Assembly: GCA_050944355.1 (NCBI GenBank)
Contig: JBMNQX010000023.1
Coordinates: 1-21,151 of the forward strand
Length of the DNA stretch: 21,151 nucleotides
Direction: 5' to 3'
DNA from: UBA4285 sp050944355
GTDB lineage: Bacteria; Bacillota; Clostridia; Lachnospirales; Lachnospiraceae
Under the pieces are notes generated by a model. The model was not told the origin of the DNA and searched no databases. It worked only from the letters and a program-made list of their open reading frames with translations. The translations under genes were made by a program, and so were the position numbers. This document shows positions 1-7,297 of this stretch, piece after piece. How positions within the stretch are numbered: position 1 is the first letter of the stretch; each line of letters starts with the position of its first letter.

Positions 1-5
1 TAATT

Positions 6-1433
6 ATGTCAGAAGAAACAGCTAAGAAAAAGAAAGAAAAAAATCCAAATCATTTGAGTTTCTGGAAATTGTTGGCCTTCAAGAGTTCAGATATCTCGGC
101 CGCCTGGGTCAATGTAATCGTACTGAGCTATCTGTCCATGTACTGCTCGGATGTGCTTGGCATTAACATCGCGGTAGTGGGAACACTCTTACTGGTGAGC
201 CGAGTCATCGATGCCATCACGGATCTTGTCGCCGGATGGATCGTCGACAACACACACAGCAGGCTGGGAAAGGGCAGACCCTACGAGCTGTGTATCATCG
301 GTGAAACGATCTGCACGATTCTTTTGTTTTCGTGCAGCCCGGAGTGGTCCACTGTCGTAAAGTGTGCCTGGATTGTCATCATGTATACTTTTGTGTTCTC
401 AATCTTTGCGACACTCAGAAATGCAGCCGCTACTCCGTATACGATTCGCGCGTTCAGCAACAATTCGACTGTGATCAGAAAAGTGGCTTCTTACGGCGGC
501 ATCATCACGATGGCCGGCTCTATTGCCATGGCCACGGCCTTCCCGATGTTAATGGCCGGTGTCGCGACCAGTGCATCGGGCTGGAGCAGACTTATCGCGG
601 TTATCATGATTGCGGCCACGTTTATCGGACTTTTCCGTTTTATCTTCATCAAAGAAGATCCTTCCGTTGATGTGGGGAGCAGCCAGCAGAAGATCCGCCC
701 GCACGAGATCGCGCAGCTGTTTAAGAGAAACAAGTATGTGTGGATTTATGCGGCGATGATGCTCTGTTACAACATCATCACCAATCTGGCGGTAAGTTCC
801 TATTACTTCAGATGGGTTGTCGGCAATGTCGGTCTTGCCGGTGTTCTCTCGGCAGTCGGTATAATTATTCTGCCAATCATGTTCGCTTTCCCGGCCATTA
901 TGAAGAAGATGGGCTCGATGGGTAAGATGGTTGGTATGCTCTGCATTATCGGTGTTATCGGCTATCTCATTGCCTTTGTCTCCGGCTCGAATATCGTAGG
1001 AGTTGTATTCGGATATTTGTTAGGATCCCTCGGCGGACTGCCGCTTGCTTATTATGGCGTTCTCTTCGTCATGAATATCTGCTCATATAACGAAATACTC
1101 GGAATGCCAAGAATGGACGCAACATCCAGTTCGCTCGGAAATTTCTGCGCAAAACTCGGTGCGGCACTCGGCTCTTTCGTCACAGGCATTATGCTCTCGA
1201 TCGGCGGTTATGTATCGGCGCAGGGCGTTGAGTCTCAGCCCGGCAGCGCAATCTTCATGATCCGCGTCGACTTTGCCATTGTTCCGGCCATTCTCATGGT
1301 TGTGATAACAATCTGTGCATTCGCTTTCGCAAAACTGGAACCGAAGGTCAATGCATTTGAGGCAGAGAAGAAGGCAAAACAGGAAGCTGCCGGGAAAGAA
1401 CAGGCCGCGCAGAACGAACAGACAGAGGCTTGA
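6..1433 (+). CDS. GPH-family (MFS) glycoside/pentoside/hexuronide:cation symporter
   Basis: This 475-residue polytopic membrane protein resembles the glycoside-pentoside-hexuronide:cation symporter family (MelB/XynB-type transporters), which take up sugars or short oligosaccharides with Na+ or H+. The N-terminal third shows the family pattern: a segment around residues 25-60 with SSDISAAWVN and YLSMYCSDVLG, followed by a conserved loop VSRVIDAITDLVAGWIVDNT and the RLGKGRPYEL stretch that joins helices 2 and 3. About twelve hydrophobic segments can be counted, and the tail from about residue 450 is charged and rich in Lys, Glu and Gln, as expected for a cytoplasmic end. Length is normal for the family. 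A stop codon at 1-3 precedes the start, so another gene may lie just upstream outside the window. It is followed by five glycosidase genes on the same strand, so it most likely imports their substrate. The transported sugar cannot be told from sequence. Confidence 0.88.
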   Translation: MSEETAKKKKEKNPNHLSFWKLLAFKSSDISAAWVNVIVLSYLSMYCSDVLGINIAVVGTLLLVSRVIDAITDLVAGWIVDNTHSRLGKGRPYELCIIGETICTILLFSCSPEWSTVVKCAWIVIMYTFVFSIFATLRNAAATPYTIRAFSNNSTVIRKVASYGGIITMAGSIAMATAFPMLMAGVATSASGWSRLIAVIMIAATFIGLFRFIFIKEDPSVDVGSSQQKIRPHEIAQLFKRNKYVWIYAAMMLCYNIITNLAVSSYYFRWVVGNVGLAGVLSAVGIIILPIMFAFPAIMKKMGSMGKMVGMLCIIGVIGYLIAFVSGSNIVGVVFGYLLGSLGGLPLAYYGVLFVMNICSYNEILGMPRMDATSSSLGNFCAKLGAALGSFVTGIMLSIGGYVSAQGVESQPGSAIFMIRVDFAIVPAILMVVITICAFAFAKLEPKVNAFEAEKKAKQEAAGKEQAAQNEQTEA

Positions 1434-1444
1434 ATATCTGTAAA

Positions 1445-1485
1445 GTGGCGGATGGCGGCGCAGACCGCCACCCGCTTTTCCTTTT
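1445..1485 (+). terminator. Intra-operon stem-loop with two competing stems, possible attenuator
   Basis: GTGGCGG at 1445-1451 pairs with CCGCCAC at 1465-1471. A second copy, TGGCGG at 1453-1458, can pair with the same right arm (1465-1470), so two exclusive stems are possible. The right arm is followed by a pyrimidine stretch with CTTTTCCTTTTT. It lies in the 70-bp gap between the transporter and the first GH43 gene, so it could partly end transcription or stabilise the 3' end of the transporter message. Function is inferred. Confidence 0.45.
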
Positions 1486-1503
1486 TCAGGAAGGACATTT
1501 ATC

Positions 1504-2877
1504 ATGAAATTCAACACAGATATGAAATTAAGAGACCTGATGGAAAATGAGCAGGCAGTGAAGATTCTGAATGATGTTCTGCCGGGATTTGGCGCGGCGC
1601 TCGGGAAGAACCCCCAGGCTCAGGGACTTTCCATTGAGCAGCTGGTCGGTTATGCGAAAGTTCCTCAGAAAGAGGTTGTTCTGCAGAAGCTGAATACGGA
1701 ACTGGATCGGCTGAACACATCCGGAAATACCATTACACCCCGGGAAGCGAAGCAGATTGAAACATTTAAGGCGATCAGGGCAGAAGATCTTATCAGAAAG
1801 CATTCAGCTGTAAATCATCATCAGGACAGCATCCGCCCGGGTGAAGTGTGGCTCGACACAAAGGGCGAGAGAATTCAGGCTCATGGCGCCGGAATGTTCT
1901 ATGAAGACGGCATGTATTACTGGTATGGAGAAAACAAGGAACATACGAACGGGAAGAATGGAATCTGGACGTGGGGCATCAAAGTATACAGTTCGAAAGA
2001 CCTCATGAACTGGGATGACCGCGGTTATCTGATTGAGCCGGTTCTTGACGATCCGAATTCCCCGCTGTTTCCGACAAATCGCATCGACAGACCGCATCTG
2101 TTGAAAAATGACAAGACGGGAAAGTATGTCATGTGGATCAAACTGTCGGGGGCAGCCGCCTCGTTTACGGTCTGGGAGGCGGATACATTTTTTGGCCCTT
2201 ATACAATGATGAAGGAAGACTATCGCCCGGGCGGTTATAAAGTCGGTGACTTTGACCTCGTGAAAGATGAGAAAACGGGAATGGCCTACCTCTTCTTTGA
2301 CAAGGATCACGAGACGATGCTGGGTATGGCACTGAGTGACGATTATCTCTCGGCGGCGAGGGAAGTATCCCGGAATTACAGCAACCTGACTCCTCCGTTT
2401 ACAAGAGAAGGACCGGCCCTGTTTGAGGCCCGCGGCAGGAAATATATGTTTACCAGCGGAATGACAGGGTACGTGCCGAACAAATCGGACAGCGCGGTTT
2501 CCGACAGTTATGAAAAAGAATTTCATTCTCTTGGCAATCCGCATGTGAACGATGCGAGCCATGCGTCATTCAACAGTCAGATTTCCAAAGTGTTCAGAGT
2601 TGAAGGAACAGATCAGTGGATTGCGATGGCGGACAGATGGCTCCCGGAATACAAGGTGGACGCAAGGATTGCGGATCTCTTTACGCGGTCGGTTGCGATG
2701 CGCTATGACCCGGAACACTATCATGCTTCAAAGGAAGAAGTACAGGAGATGATAAAGGCAAATGTGTTTGAAACGGCCAATACAAGAATCTCGGACTATA
2801 TATGGCTTCCGGTGGAATGGGAGAACGACAGACCAGTTTTGAAATGGCACGAGGAGTGGAGGCCGGTTCATGAATAA
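1504..2877 (+). CDS. GH43-family enzyme (exo-beta-1,3-galactanase-like) with N-terminal helical accessory module
   Basis: 457 residues. Residues about 110-455 form a five-bladed GH43 domain resembling subfamily 24/34 proteins, which include exo-beta-1,3-galactanases. Visible motifs are AHGAGMF (126-132), YYWYGENKE (138-146), IDRPHLL (194-200), FDLVKD (250-255), REGPALF (301-307) and MADRW (375-379). Glu302 is the likely general acid. At the first-blade position, where most GH43 enzymes have the catalytic base Asp, I see QAHGAGM; loss of that Asp is known for the beta-1,3-galactanase subfamily. Residues 1-72 are a separate small helical module unrelated to GH43 (see its own entry), joined by a charged linker. 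There is no signal peptide, so it should act in the cytoplasm on imported oligosaccharides. The ATG at 1504 has AGGAAGGA upstream. It overlaps the next gene by 8 bp, so the two are probably translationally coupled. Galactan specificity is a family-level inference. Confidence 0.8.
   Translation: MKFNTDMKLRDLMENEQAVKILNDVLPGFGAALGKNPQAQGLSIEQLVGYAKVPQKEVVLQKLNTELDRLNTSGNTITPREAKQIETFKAIRAEDLIRKHSAVNHHQDSIRPGEVWLDTKGERIQAHGAGMFYEDGMYYWYGENKEHTNGKNGIWTWGIKVYSSKDLMNWDDRGYLIEPVLDDPNSPLFPTNRIDRPHLLKNDKTGKYVMWIKLSGAAASFTVWEADTFFGPYTMMKEDYRPGGYKVGDFDLVKDEKTGMAYLFFDKDHETMLGMALSDDYLSAAREVSRNYSNLTPPFTREGPALFEARGRKYMFTSGMTGYVPNKSDSAVSDSYEKEFHSLGNPHVNDASHASFNSQISKVFRVEGTDQWIAMADRWLPEYKVDARIADLFTRSVAMRYDPEHYHASKEEVQEMIKANVFETANTRISDYIWLPVEWENDRPVLKWHEEWRPVHE
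1516..1719 (+). other. Small helical accessory domain (DUF1858-like), N-terminal copy
   Basis: Residues 5-72 of the first GH43 protein. The pattern is a start motif TDMKLRDLMENEQAVKIL, a Gly/Pro-containing loop LPGFGAALGKNPQAQ, then LSIEQLVGYA and a final helix ending LNTELDRLN. A similar arrangement ends the GH2 protein at residues 641-722. The spacing of the two helical blocks also recalls DUF1858 (x-DMTIGEVLxxYPE ... LEELN), but the cysteine pair of many DUF1858 members is absent. Homology to DUF1858 is a suggestion from pattern only. Confidence 0.55.
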
Positions 2878-4417
2878 ACAAGTATACAATCCTTTTCTCC
2901 CTCTGTGGGAATATGTCCCGGACGGCGAGCCGCATGTGTTTGGAGACCGGCTGTATCTTTTCGGCTCTCATGATACGGAGGGCGGTGACAGATATTGTTC
3001 CGAAGGCAACTATGTCGGCTGGAGCGCTCCAGTAGACGATCTCAGTGATTGGAGGTATGAAGGCGTAATTTATGAGGCCAGTCAGGACCCGAGGGCTCAT
3101 GAAGGCTTCGCGGATCTCTATGCGCCGGATGTCGTCAGGGGAAATGACGGACGGTATTATCTCTACTACTGCATCAGCGGGACAGGAGGCGCGGCAGGAG
3201 AAGGCTACAACACAGCCATCGGTGTGGCGGTTTGTGATACGCCCGCCGGAAAGTATCAGTATTACGGCTTCGTAAAAAATCCGGATGGTTCCCCTTTCTT
3301 AAAATATCTCCCGGCAGACCCGGCGGTGATCAATGACGACGGGGTGATACGGCTGTACTATGGCTGGGCGTTTTCCCTGGTGGCAGCTGCCGCACACGGT
3401 CAGGGAGGCGGGACTCCTGATCTGAGCAGAATGAGCAGTAAACAGATCCGGGAGATGCTTCTGCAGGCAGAAGAAATGTTGTTTCACCGCACCAGAGAAC
3501 AGCTGATAAGTGAACCGGAAGATGTCATGGGCGCTAACACGGCAGTGCTGAATGACGACATGGTGACGGTAAACAGCGAACCGAAAAGAATTGTACCGAG
3601 TCAGTTCCTGTCATACGGAACCTGTTTTGAAGGACATGGATTCTACGAAGCCAGCAGCATCCGAAAAACAGGAGATACGTATTACTTCATTTATTCCGAT
3701 GAGAACTCGAACATGCTCTCGTATGCGACTAGCAGGTATCCGGACAGAGAATTCGTATATCGCGGAATTCTGCAGTCCAACGGAGATGTCGGTCTCAATG
3801 GCCGCAAGGGCGGGGACCGGCTCAACATGACGGCCAACAATCACGGCAGCATCGAGTGTGTCAATGGCCAGTGGTATGTGTTTTATCATCGTCAGACACA
3901 CAACTCGACGTTCAGCCGTCAGGCCTGTGCGGAAAAAATTCTTATCAACAGCGACGGATCGATTCCACAGGCCGAATGCACGAGCTGCGGATTAAATGCA
4001 GGTCCGCTGAGAGCAGATGGAGACTACCCCGCTGTGATTGCGTGCAATATTACGAACGGTCATATGCCCCATGCGACGAACAGAGTGGTAAATGCCGATA
4101 TTCCGTTTGTCACTCACAGCGGCACCGGAAAAGAAGCGGAAAGGTATATTACAAACATTAAATCCGGCACGAGACTCGTATTCAAGTACTTTGCGTATCA
4201 TGGAAACGTAAAACTGTCACTGACATATCGCGGTGGTGGCGGCAGACTTATGGTCTTTGCCGGCGGGGATAAAAAGGGTGAGATCTGCCTGCCTGAGAGT
4301 AAAGACTGGCAGCAGTCCGGCTGTTGTTTTGAAAAGAGCGGCACCGCTTCTCTGGAACTTCGCTACACGGGTGAAGGCGTGGCAGATCTTAAGACCATTT
4401 CCTTTGAGGAGACGTGA
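2870..4417 (+). CDS. GH43-family glycosidase (arabinofuranosidase/xylosidase type) with C-terminal CBM6-like domain
   Basis: 515 residues. The N-terminal ~390 residues read as a GH43 beta-propeller: DGEPHVFGDRLYLFGSHD (18-35), YAPDVVRGNDGRYYLYY (84-100), ADPAVINDDG (149-158) and GHGFYEASS (255-263), where Glu260 is the likely general acid. The residue before Pro21, normally the Asp base in the DP motif, is Glu20. Residues ~175-245 form an unusually long helical, charged insertion between blades. Residues ~395-515 (ITNGHMP, then alternating strands ending DLKTISFEE) look like a C-terminal beta-sandwich related to CBM6/36, which would aid sugar binding. There is no signal peptide. The start is set by the GGAGTGGAGG sequence 8-18 bp upstream and by its 8-bp overlap with the preceding gene. 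Likely role: removal of terminal arabinofuranose or xylose from imported oligosaccharides; the exact specificity is unknown. Confidence 0.8.
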   Translation: MNKQVYNPFLPLWEYVPDGEPHVFGDRLYLFGSHDTEGGDRYCSEGNYVGWSAPVDDLSDWRYEGVIYEASQDPRAHEGFADLYAPDVVRGNDGRYYLYYCISGTGGAAGEGYNTAIGVAVCDTPAGKYQYYGFVKNPDGSPFLKYLPADPAVINDDGVIRLYYGWAFSLVAAAAHGQGGGTPDLSRMSSKQIREMLLQAEEMLFHRTREQLISEPEDVMGANTAVLNDDMVTVNSEPKRIVPSQFLSYGTCFEGHGFYEASSIRKTGDTYYFIYSDENSNMLSYATSRYPDREFVYRGILQSNGDVGLNGRKGGDRLNMTANNHGSIECVNGQWYVFYHRQTHNSTFSRQACAEKILINSDGSIPQAECTSCGLNAGPLRADGDYPAVIACNITNGHMPHATNRVVNADIPFVTHSGTGKEAERYITNIKSGTRLVFKYFAYHGNVKLSLTYRGGGGRLMVFAGGDKKGEICLPESKDWQQSGCCFEKSGTASLELRYTGEGVADLKTISFEET

Positions 4418-4418
4418 A

Positions 4419-4753
4419 ATGAGCAGGGAAGCAGAATTTATCATACAAATGATGCGAAAGAACAAATCCGCTCATAAGCCTGGTGAGAAAAAGGATTACG
4501 TTAAACACAGGGCGTTTATGAACAGCGCACTTGAAAAATCACCGTTGGCGGAAGGCGTGACGTTTGAAACGCTGAAATTAAACGGCGTGGAAGCGGTGTG
4601 CTGTACGCTCACGCAAAGAGTGAAGGAGTAGATGCCGAACTTGTGATCACAAACGGATTGTTTCATGACTTTCCTTCTGCCGGGCCTGCGCTCCCGGAGG
4701 GCAAAAAGGCCATGGAGGAGACGGTGAACTGGCTGCGCAGATGCGGAATGTAA
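4419..4753 (+). pseudogene. Internally deleted alpha/beta-hydrolase (HSL-type esterase) remnant
   Basis: An ATG 1 bp after the GH43 stop opens a 70-codon frame (4419-4631), beginning MSREAEFIIQMMRKN, that resembles the N-terminus of HSL-family alpha/beta-hydrolases up to the first strand (TFETLKLNGVEAVCC). From about 4613 the sequence continues in another frame as AKSEGVDAELVITNGLFHDF and runs to a TAA at 4751-4753. That is the characteristic C-terminal block of the same family, including the catalytic His of FHDF. The HGGG oxyanion motif, the nucleophile elbow GxSxG and the catalytic Asp are all missing. Family members are about 300 residues, whereas roughly 115 codons remain, so a deletion of several hundred bases plus a frame change near 4605-4615 is the simplest explanation. 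In this operon it was probably a carbohydrate esterase (deacetylase). The remnant is certainly inactive as an esterase. Confidence 0.8.
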
Positions 4754-4780
4754 AATATGCGGCTTACTGAGGAGTGAAAG

Positions 4781-7240
4781 ATGAAGAATAAAGTCTATGT
4801 GGTTGACACAGAAGAACCAAATGAACTGGAACGAAAGAATCGCGCTCTGGCCCGTAGAGCCGCGGCGGAAGGGTTTGTACTGCTGAAAAATGAAAACGCC
4901 CTGCCTCTGAGAACAAAGAAAATTGCACTGTACGGCATGGGTGCGAGAAAGACAGTCAAAGGCGGTCTCGGCAGCGGGAGCGTCGAGGAGCGGTACAGTG
5001 TAAACATCGAGGACGGCTTAAAAAATGCCGGTTATGAGATCACCAGTGAGAAATGGCTGGATGATTATGATGCGGAATACGACCGCACGTATGAGGACTT
5101 CCGCCAGATGGTGGAGAGCAAGATCGCCGGAATGACAGATCCCAGGGAAATCATTCCGCTGGCTCACAGTTTTGTCTATCGGTATCCGAGCGGAAGAACG
5201 ATCACGCAGGAGGATATTCAGGCAAGTGATACGGACACGGCCGTCTATGTCCTTATGCGTCAGGCCGGCGAGGGCAATGACCGCAGACTTGAAAAAGGCG
5301 ACTACTATATCACGGATGTCGAAAAAGAAAATCTGAAAATCGTGGCGGAAGCGTATGCGCACACGATCCTGGTGATCAATGTGGGCGGTCTGATCGATTT
5401 TGGTTTCTTAGATGAAATCCCGGGCATCAATGCCGTGGTGCTTTTTGTTCAGGGCGGTGAAGAGGGCGGAAATGCCCTTGCGGATGTCCTGAGCGGGAAA
5501 GAAAACTTCTCAGGTAAACTGGCGGATACGATCCCCATGAAATATGAGGATATTCCTTTTGGCGGCGAATTCAGCTATCTGAACGGCAACGTGAAAGACG
5601 AGTATTACAAAGAGGGAATCTACGTCGGCTATCGATACTATGATTCTTTCGGAAAAGACGTCCGCTATCCATTCGGCTACGGGCTGAGCTATACCACTTT
5701 TAAACTGGAAACTGTGAAAGTGGGAAATGCGGGATCGAAGATCGATCTTCAGGTGAAGGTTACCAATACGGGATCGGCGGCCGGAAAAGAAGTCGTTCAG
5801 GTTTATCTCTCGGCGCCCGAAGGCGATGTCAGCAGGGAATATCAGAAATTAGTTTCTTTCAGGAAGACAAAAGAATTGAGGCCGAATGAATCTGAGATCG
5901 TGGATCTGTCTTTTGACTTGAGTGATACAGCGTATTACAGCGAGAGTTCGGCCTGCTGGATGCTGGATGCCGGGCTGTACGCGGTGCGCGTCGGCAGCAG
6001 TTCAAGAGAAACGGATGTTGCCGCCGGCATTCGCCTGACGAAACCGGTCATCACCGAGAAAGACAGGAACTGCTGCACGCCTGTGGCGGATCTGGGAAGT
6101 TTCAAACCGGAAAGCAGCCGGGAATGGGCACTTCCGGAAGGTGTTCCGGTGATTTCCATAGAAGCAGATGCATTTGTCACGAGGACAGTCGATTACGCGG
6201 AGCCTGAATTTACGGAAACCGATGAAGAGAAGAAATTTCTGGACGGTCTGACGCCTGAAGAACAGGCGTGGCTTCTGCAAGGCGGCGCTTTACAGCGGCC
6301 TCCGAAGGGGACATTTGATATTCCCGGGGCCGCGGGGAAAACTGCCACTGCTCTGCTCGACAAGGGCCTGACAAATGTTGTGATGTCGGACGGTCCGGCG
6401 GGGCTGAATATTGTGAATCAGGTGCATGTACTGCCGGACGGCAGCACGATGGCGGCTAAAATTCCGGAACGCTACAACTGGGGCGCTTTGCGGAAAATGG
6501 CGGCAGGTATGCTGGCCAAGATCCCCGGGCCGATTGCGTATCGCTATGCGACGGCATGGCCGGTGGAATCCCTTCTGGCACAGAGCTGGAACGCGGAGCT
6601 TCTCGAAGAAATCGGCGATGCGGTTGGCAGCGAGATGGAAGAGTTCGGCATTTCGGTGTGGCTGGCTCCCGGCATGAATATTCACAGGAATCCGCTGGGT
6701 GGGAGAAACTTTGAGTACTACAGCGAGGACCCGCTTCTTTCAGGGACCATGGCTGGACAGCTTGCCAGAGGGGTGGAAAATCATTCAGGCGTGAGCGTCT
6801 GTCTGAAGCACTTTGCCTGCAACAACAGCGAAGATAACCGCAACGGCATCAACGCGAACGTGAGCGAAAGGGCTTTGCGGGAAATTTATCTTAAGGGCTT
6901 TGAGGTCGCGGTGAAAGAGGCTCATCCTCACGCGATGATGAGCAGTTACAACAAGATAAACGGCGTCTATACGGCCAACCGGCATGACTTGCTCACAGAC
7001 ATTCTGAGATGCGAATGGGGATATGACGGCATTGTCATGACGGACTGGGGAAGCTGCAACGAAAAGGCGGCAGACCCGGAAGAGTGCGCGCCGGCCGGCA
7101 ATGATCTGATTATGCCGGGCGGGGATTTTGACCGGAAGCGGGTTCTGGATGCGATTCACGACGGCAGAATGAAACCGGAGACTGTGCGCAAGAGCGCGGC
7201 CAGAGTTTTGAGACTGATATTAAATTCAGGCGTCGGATGA
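4781..7240 (+). CDS. GH3 beta-glycosidase with permuted domain order
   Basis: 819 residues. The usual GH3 order is reversed. The (alpha/beta)6 sandwich domain comes first (residues ~20-255: LLKNENALPL at 34-43, GEGNDR at 163-168, VQGGEEGGNALADVLSG at 223-239). Next come the YKEGIYVGYRYYD and YPFGYGLSYTTF motifs (276-307) and an Fn3-like domain (~317-415). The TIM-barrel catalytic domain is last (~480-819: MSDGPAGLN at 535-543, GMNIHRNPLGGRNFEYYSEDP at 631-651, KHFACNN at 676-682, VMTDWGS at 752-758). Asp755 is the expected nucleophile and Glu164 a candidate acid/base. This order is known from the Ruminococcus albus and Butyrivibrio BglA-type enzymes. No signal peptide is present. GAGGAGTG lies upstream of the ATG. 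Family activities include beta-glucosidase and beta-xylosidase; which one applies here is not clear. Confidence 0.9.
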   Translation: MKNKVYVVDTEEPNELERKNRALARRAAAEGFVLLKNENALPLRTKKIALYGMGARKTVKGGLGSGSVEERYSVNIEDGLKNAGYEITSEKWLDDYDAEYDRTYEDFRQMVESKIAGMTDPREIIPLAHSFVYRYPSGRTITQEDIQASDTDTAVYVLMRQAGEGNDRRLEKGDYYITDVEKENLKIVAEAYAHTILVINVGGLIDFGFLDEIPGINAVVLFVQGGEEGGNALADVLSGKENFSGKLADTIPMKYEDIPFGGEFSYLNGNVKDEYYKEGIYVGYRYYDSFGKDVRYPFGYGLSYTTFKLETVKVGNAGSKIDLQVKVTNTGSAAGKEVVQVYLSAPEGDVSREYQKLVSFRKTKELRPNESEIVDLSFDLSDTAYYSESSACWMLDAGLYAVRVGSSSRETDVAAGIRLTKPVITEKDRNCCTPVADLGSFKPESSREWALPEGVPVISIEADAFVTRTVDYAEPEFTETDEEKKFLDGLTPEEQAWLLQGGALQRPPKGTFDIPGAAGKTATALLDKGLTNVVMSDGPAGLNIVNQVHVLPDGSTMAAKIPERYNWGALRKMAAGMLAKIPGPIAYRYATAWPVESLLAQSWNAELLEEIGDAVGSEMEEFGISVWLAPGMNIHRNPLGGRNFEYYSEDPLLSGTMAGQLARGVENHSGVSVCLKHFACNNSEDNRNGINANVSERALREIYLKGFEVAVKEAHPHAMMSSYNKINGVYTANRHDLLTDILRCEWGYDGIVMTDWGSCNEKAADPEECAPAGNDLIMPGGDFDRKRVLDAIHDGRMKPETVRKSAARVLRLILNSGVG

Positions 7241-7297
7241 TGGAAAAAAGCTGACGTCTGAAGCGCATTACACCTGGGAACGCAAAGGAGTAAAAAC

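Noticed and set aside
1804..2562. Leftward open frame of 252 codons opposite the first GH43 gene
   Set aside because: It is wholly inside a GH43 gene with clear motifs; the composition (many His, Arg, Phe, Val) is typical of an antisense shadow.
4233..4418. Frame open upstream of the esterase remnant, within the second GH43 gene
   Set aside because: It overlaps the end of the second GH43 gene in another frame, while esterase-like sequence starts only at the ATG at 4419.
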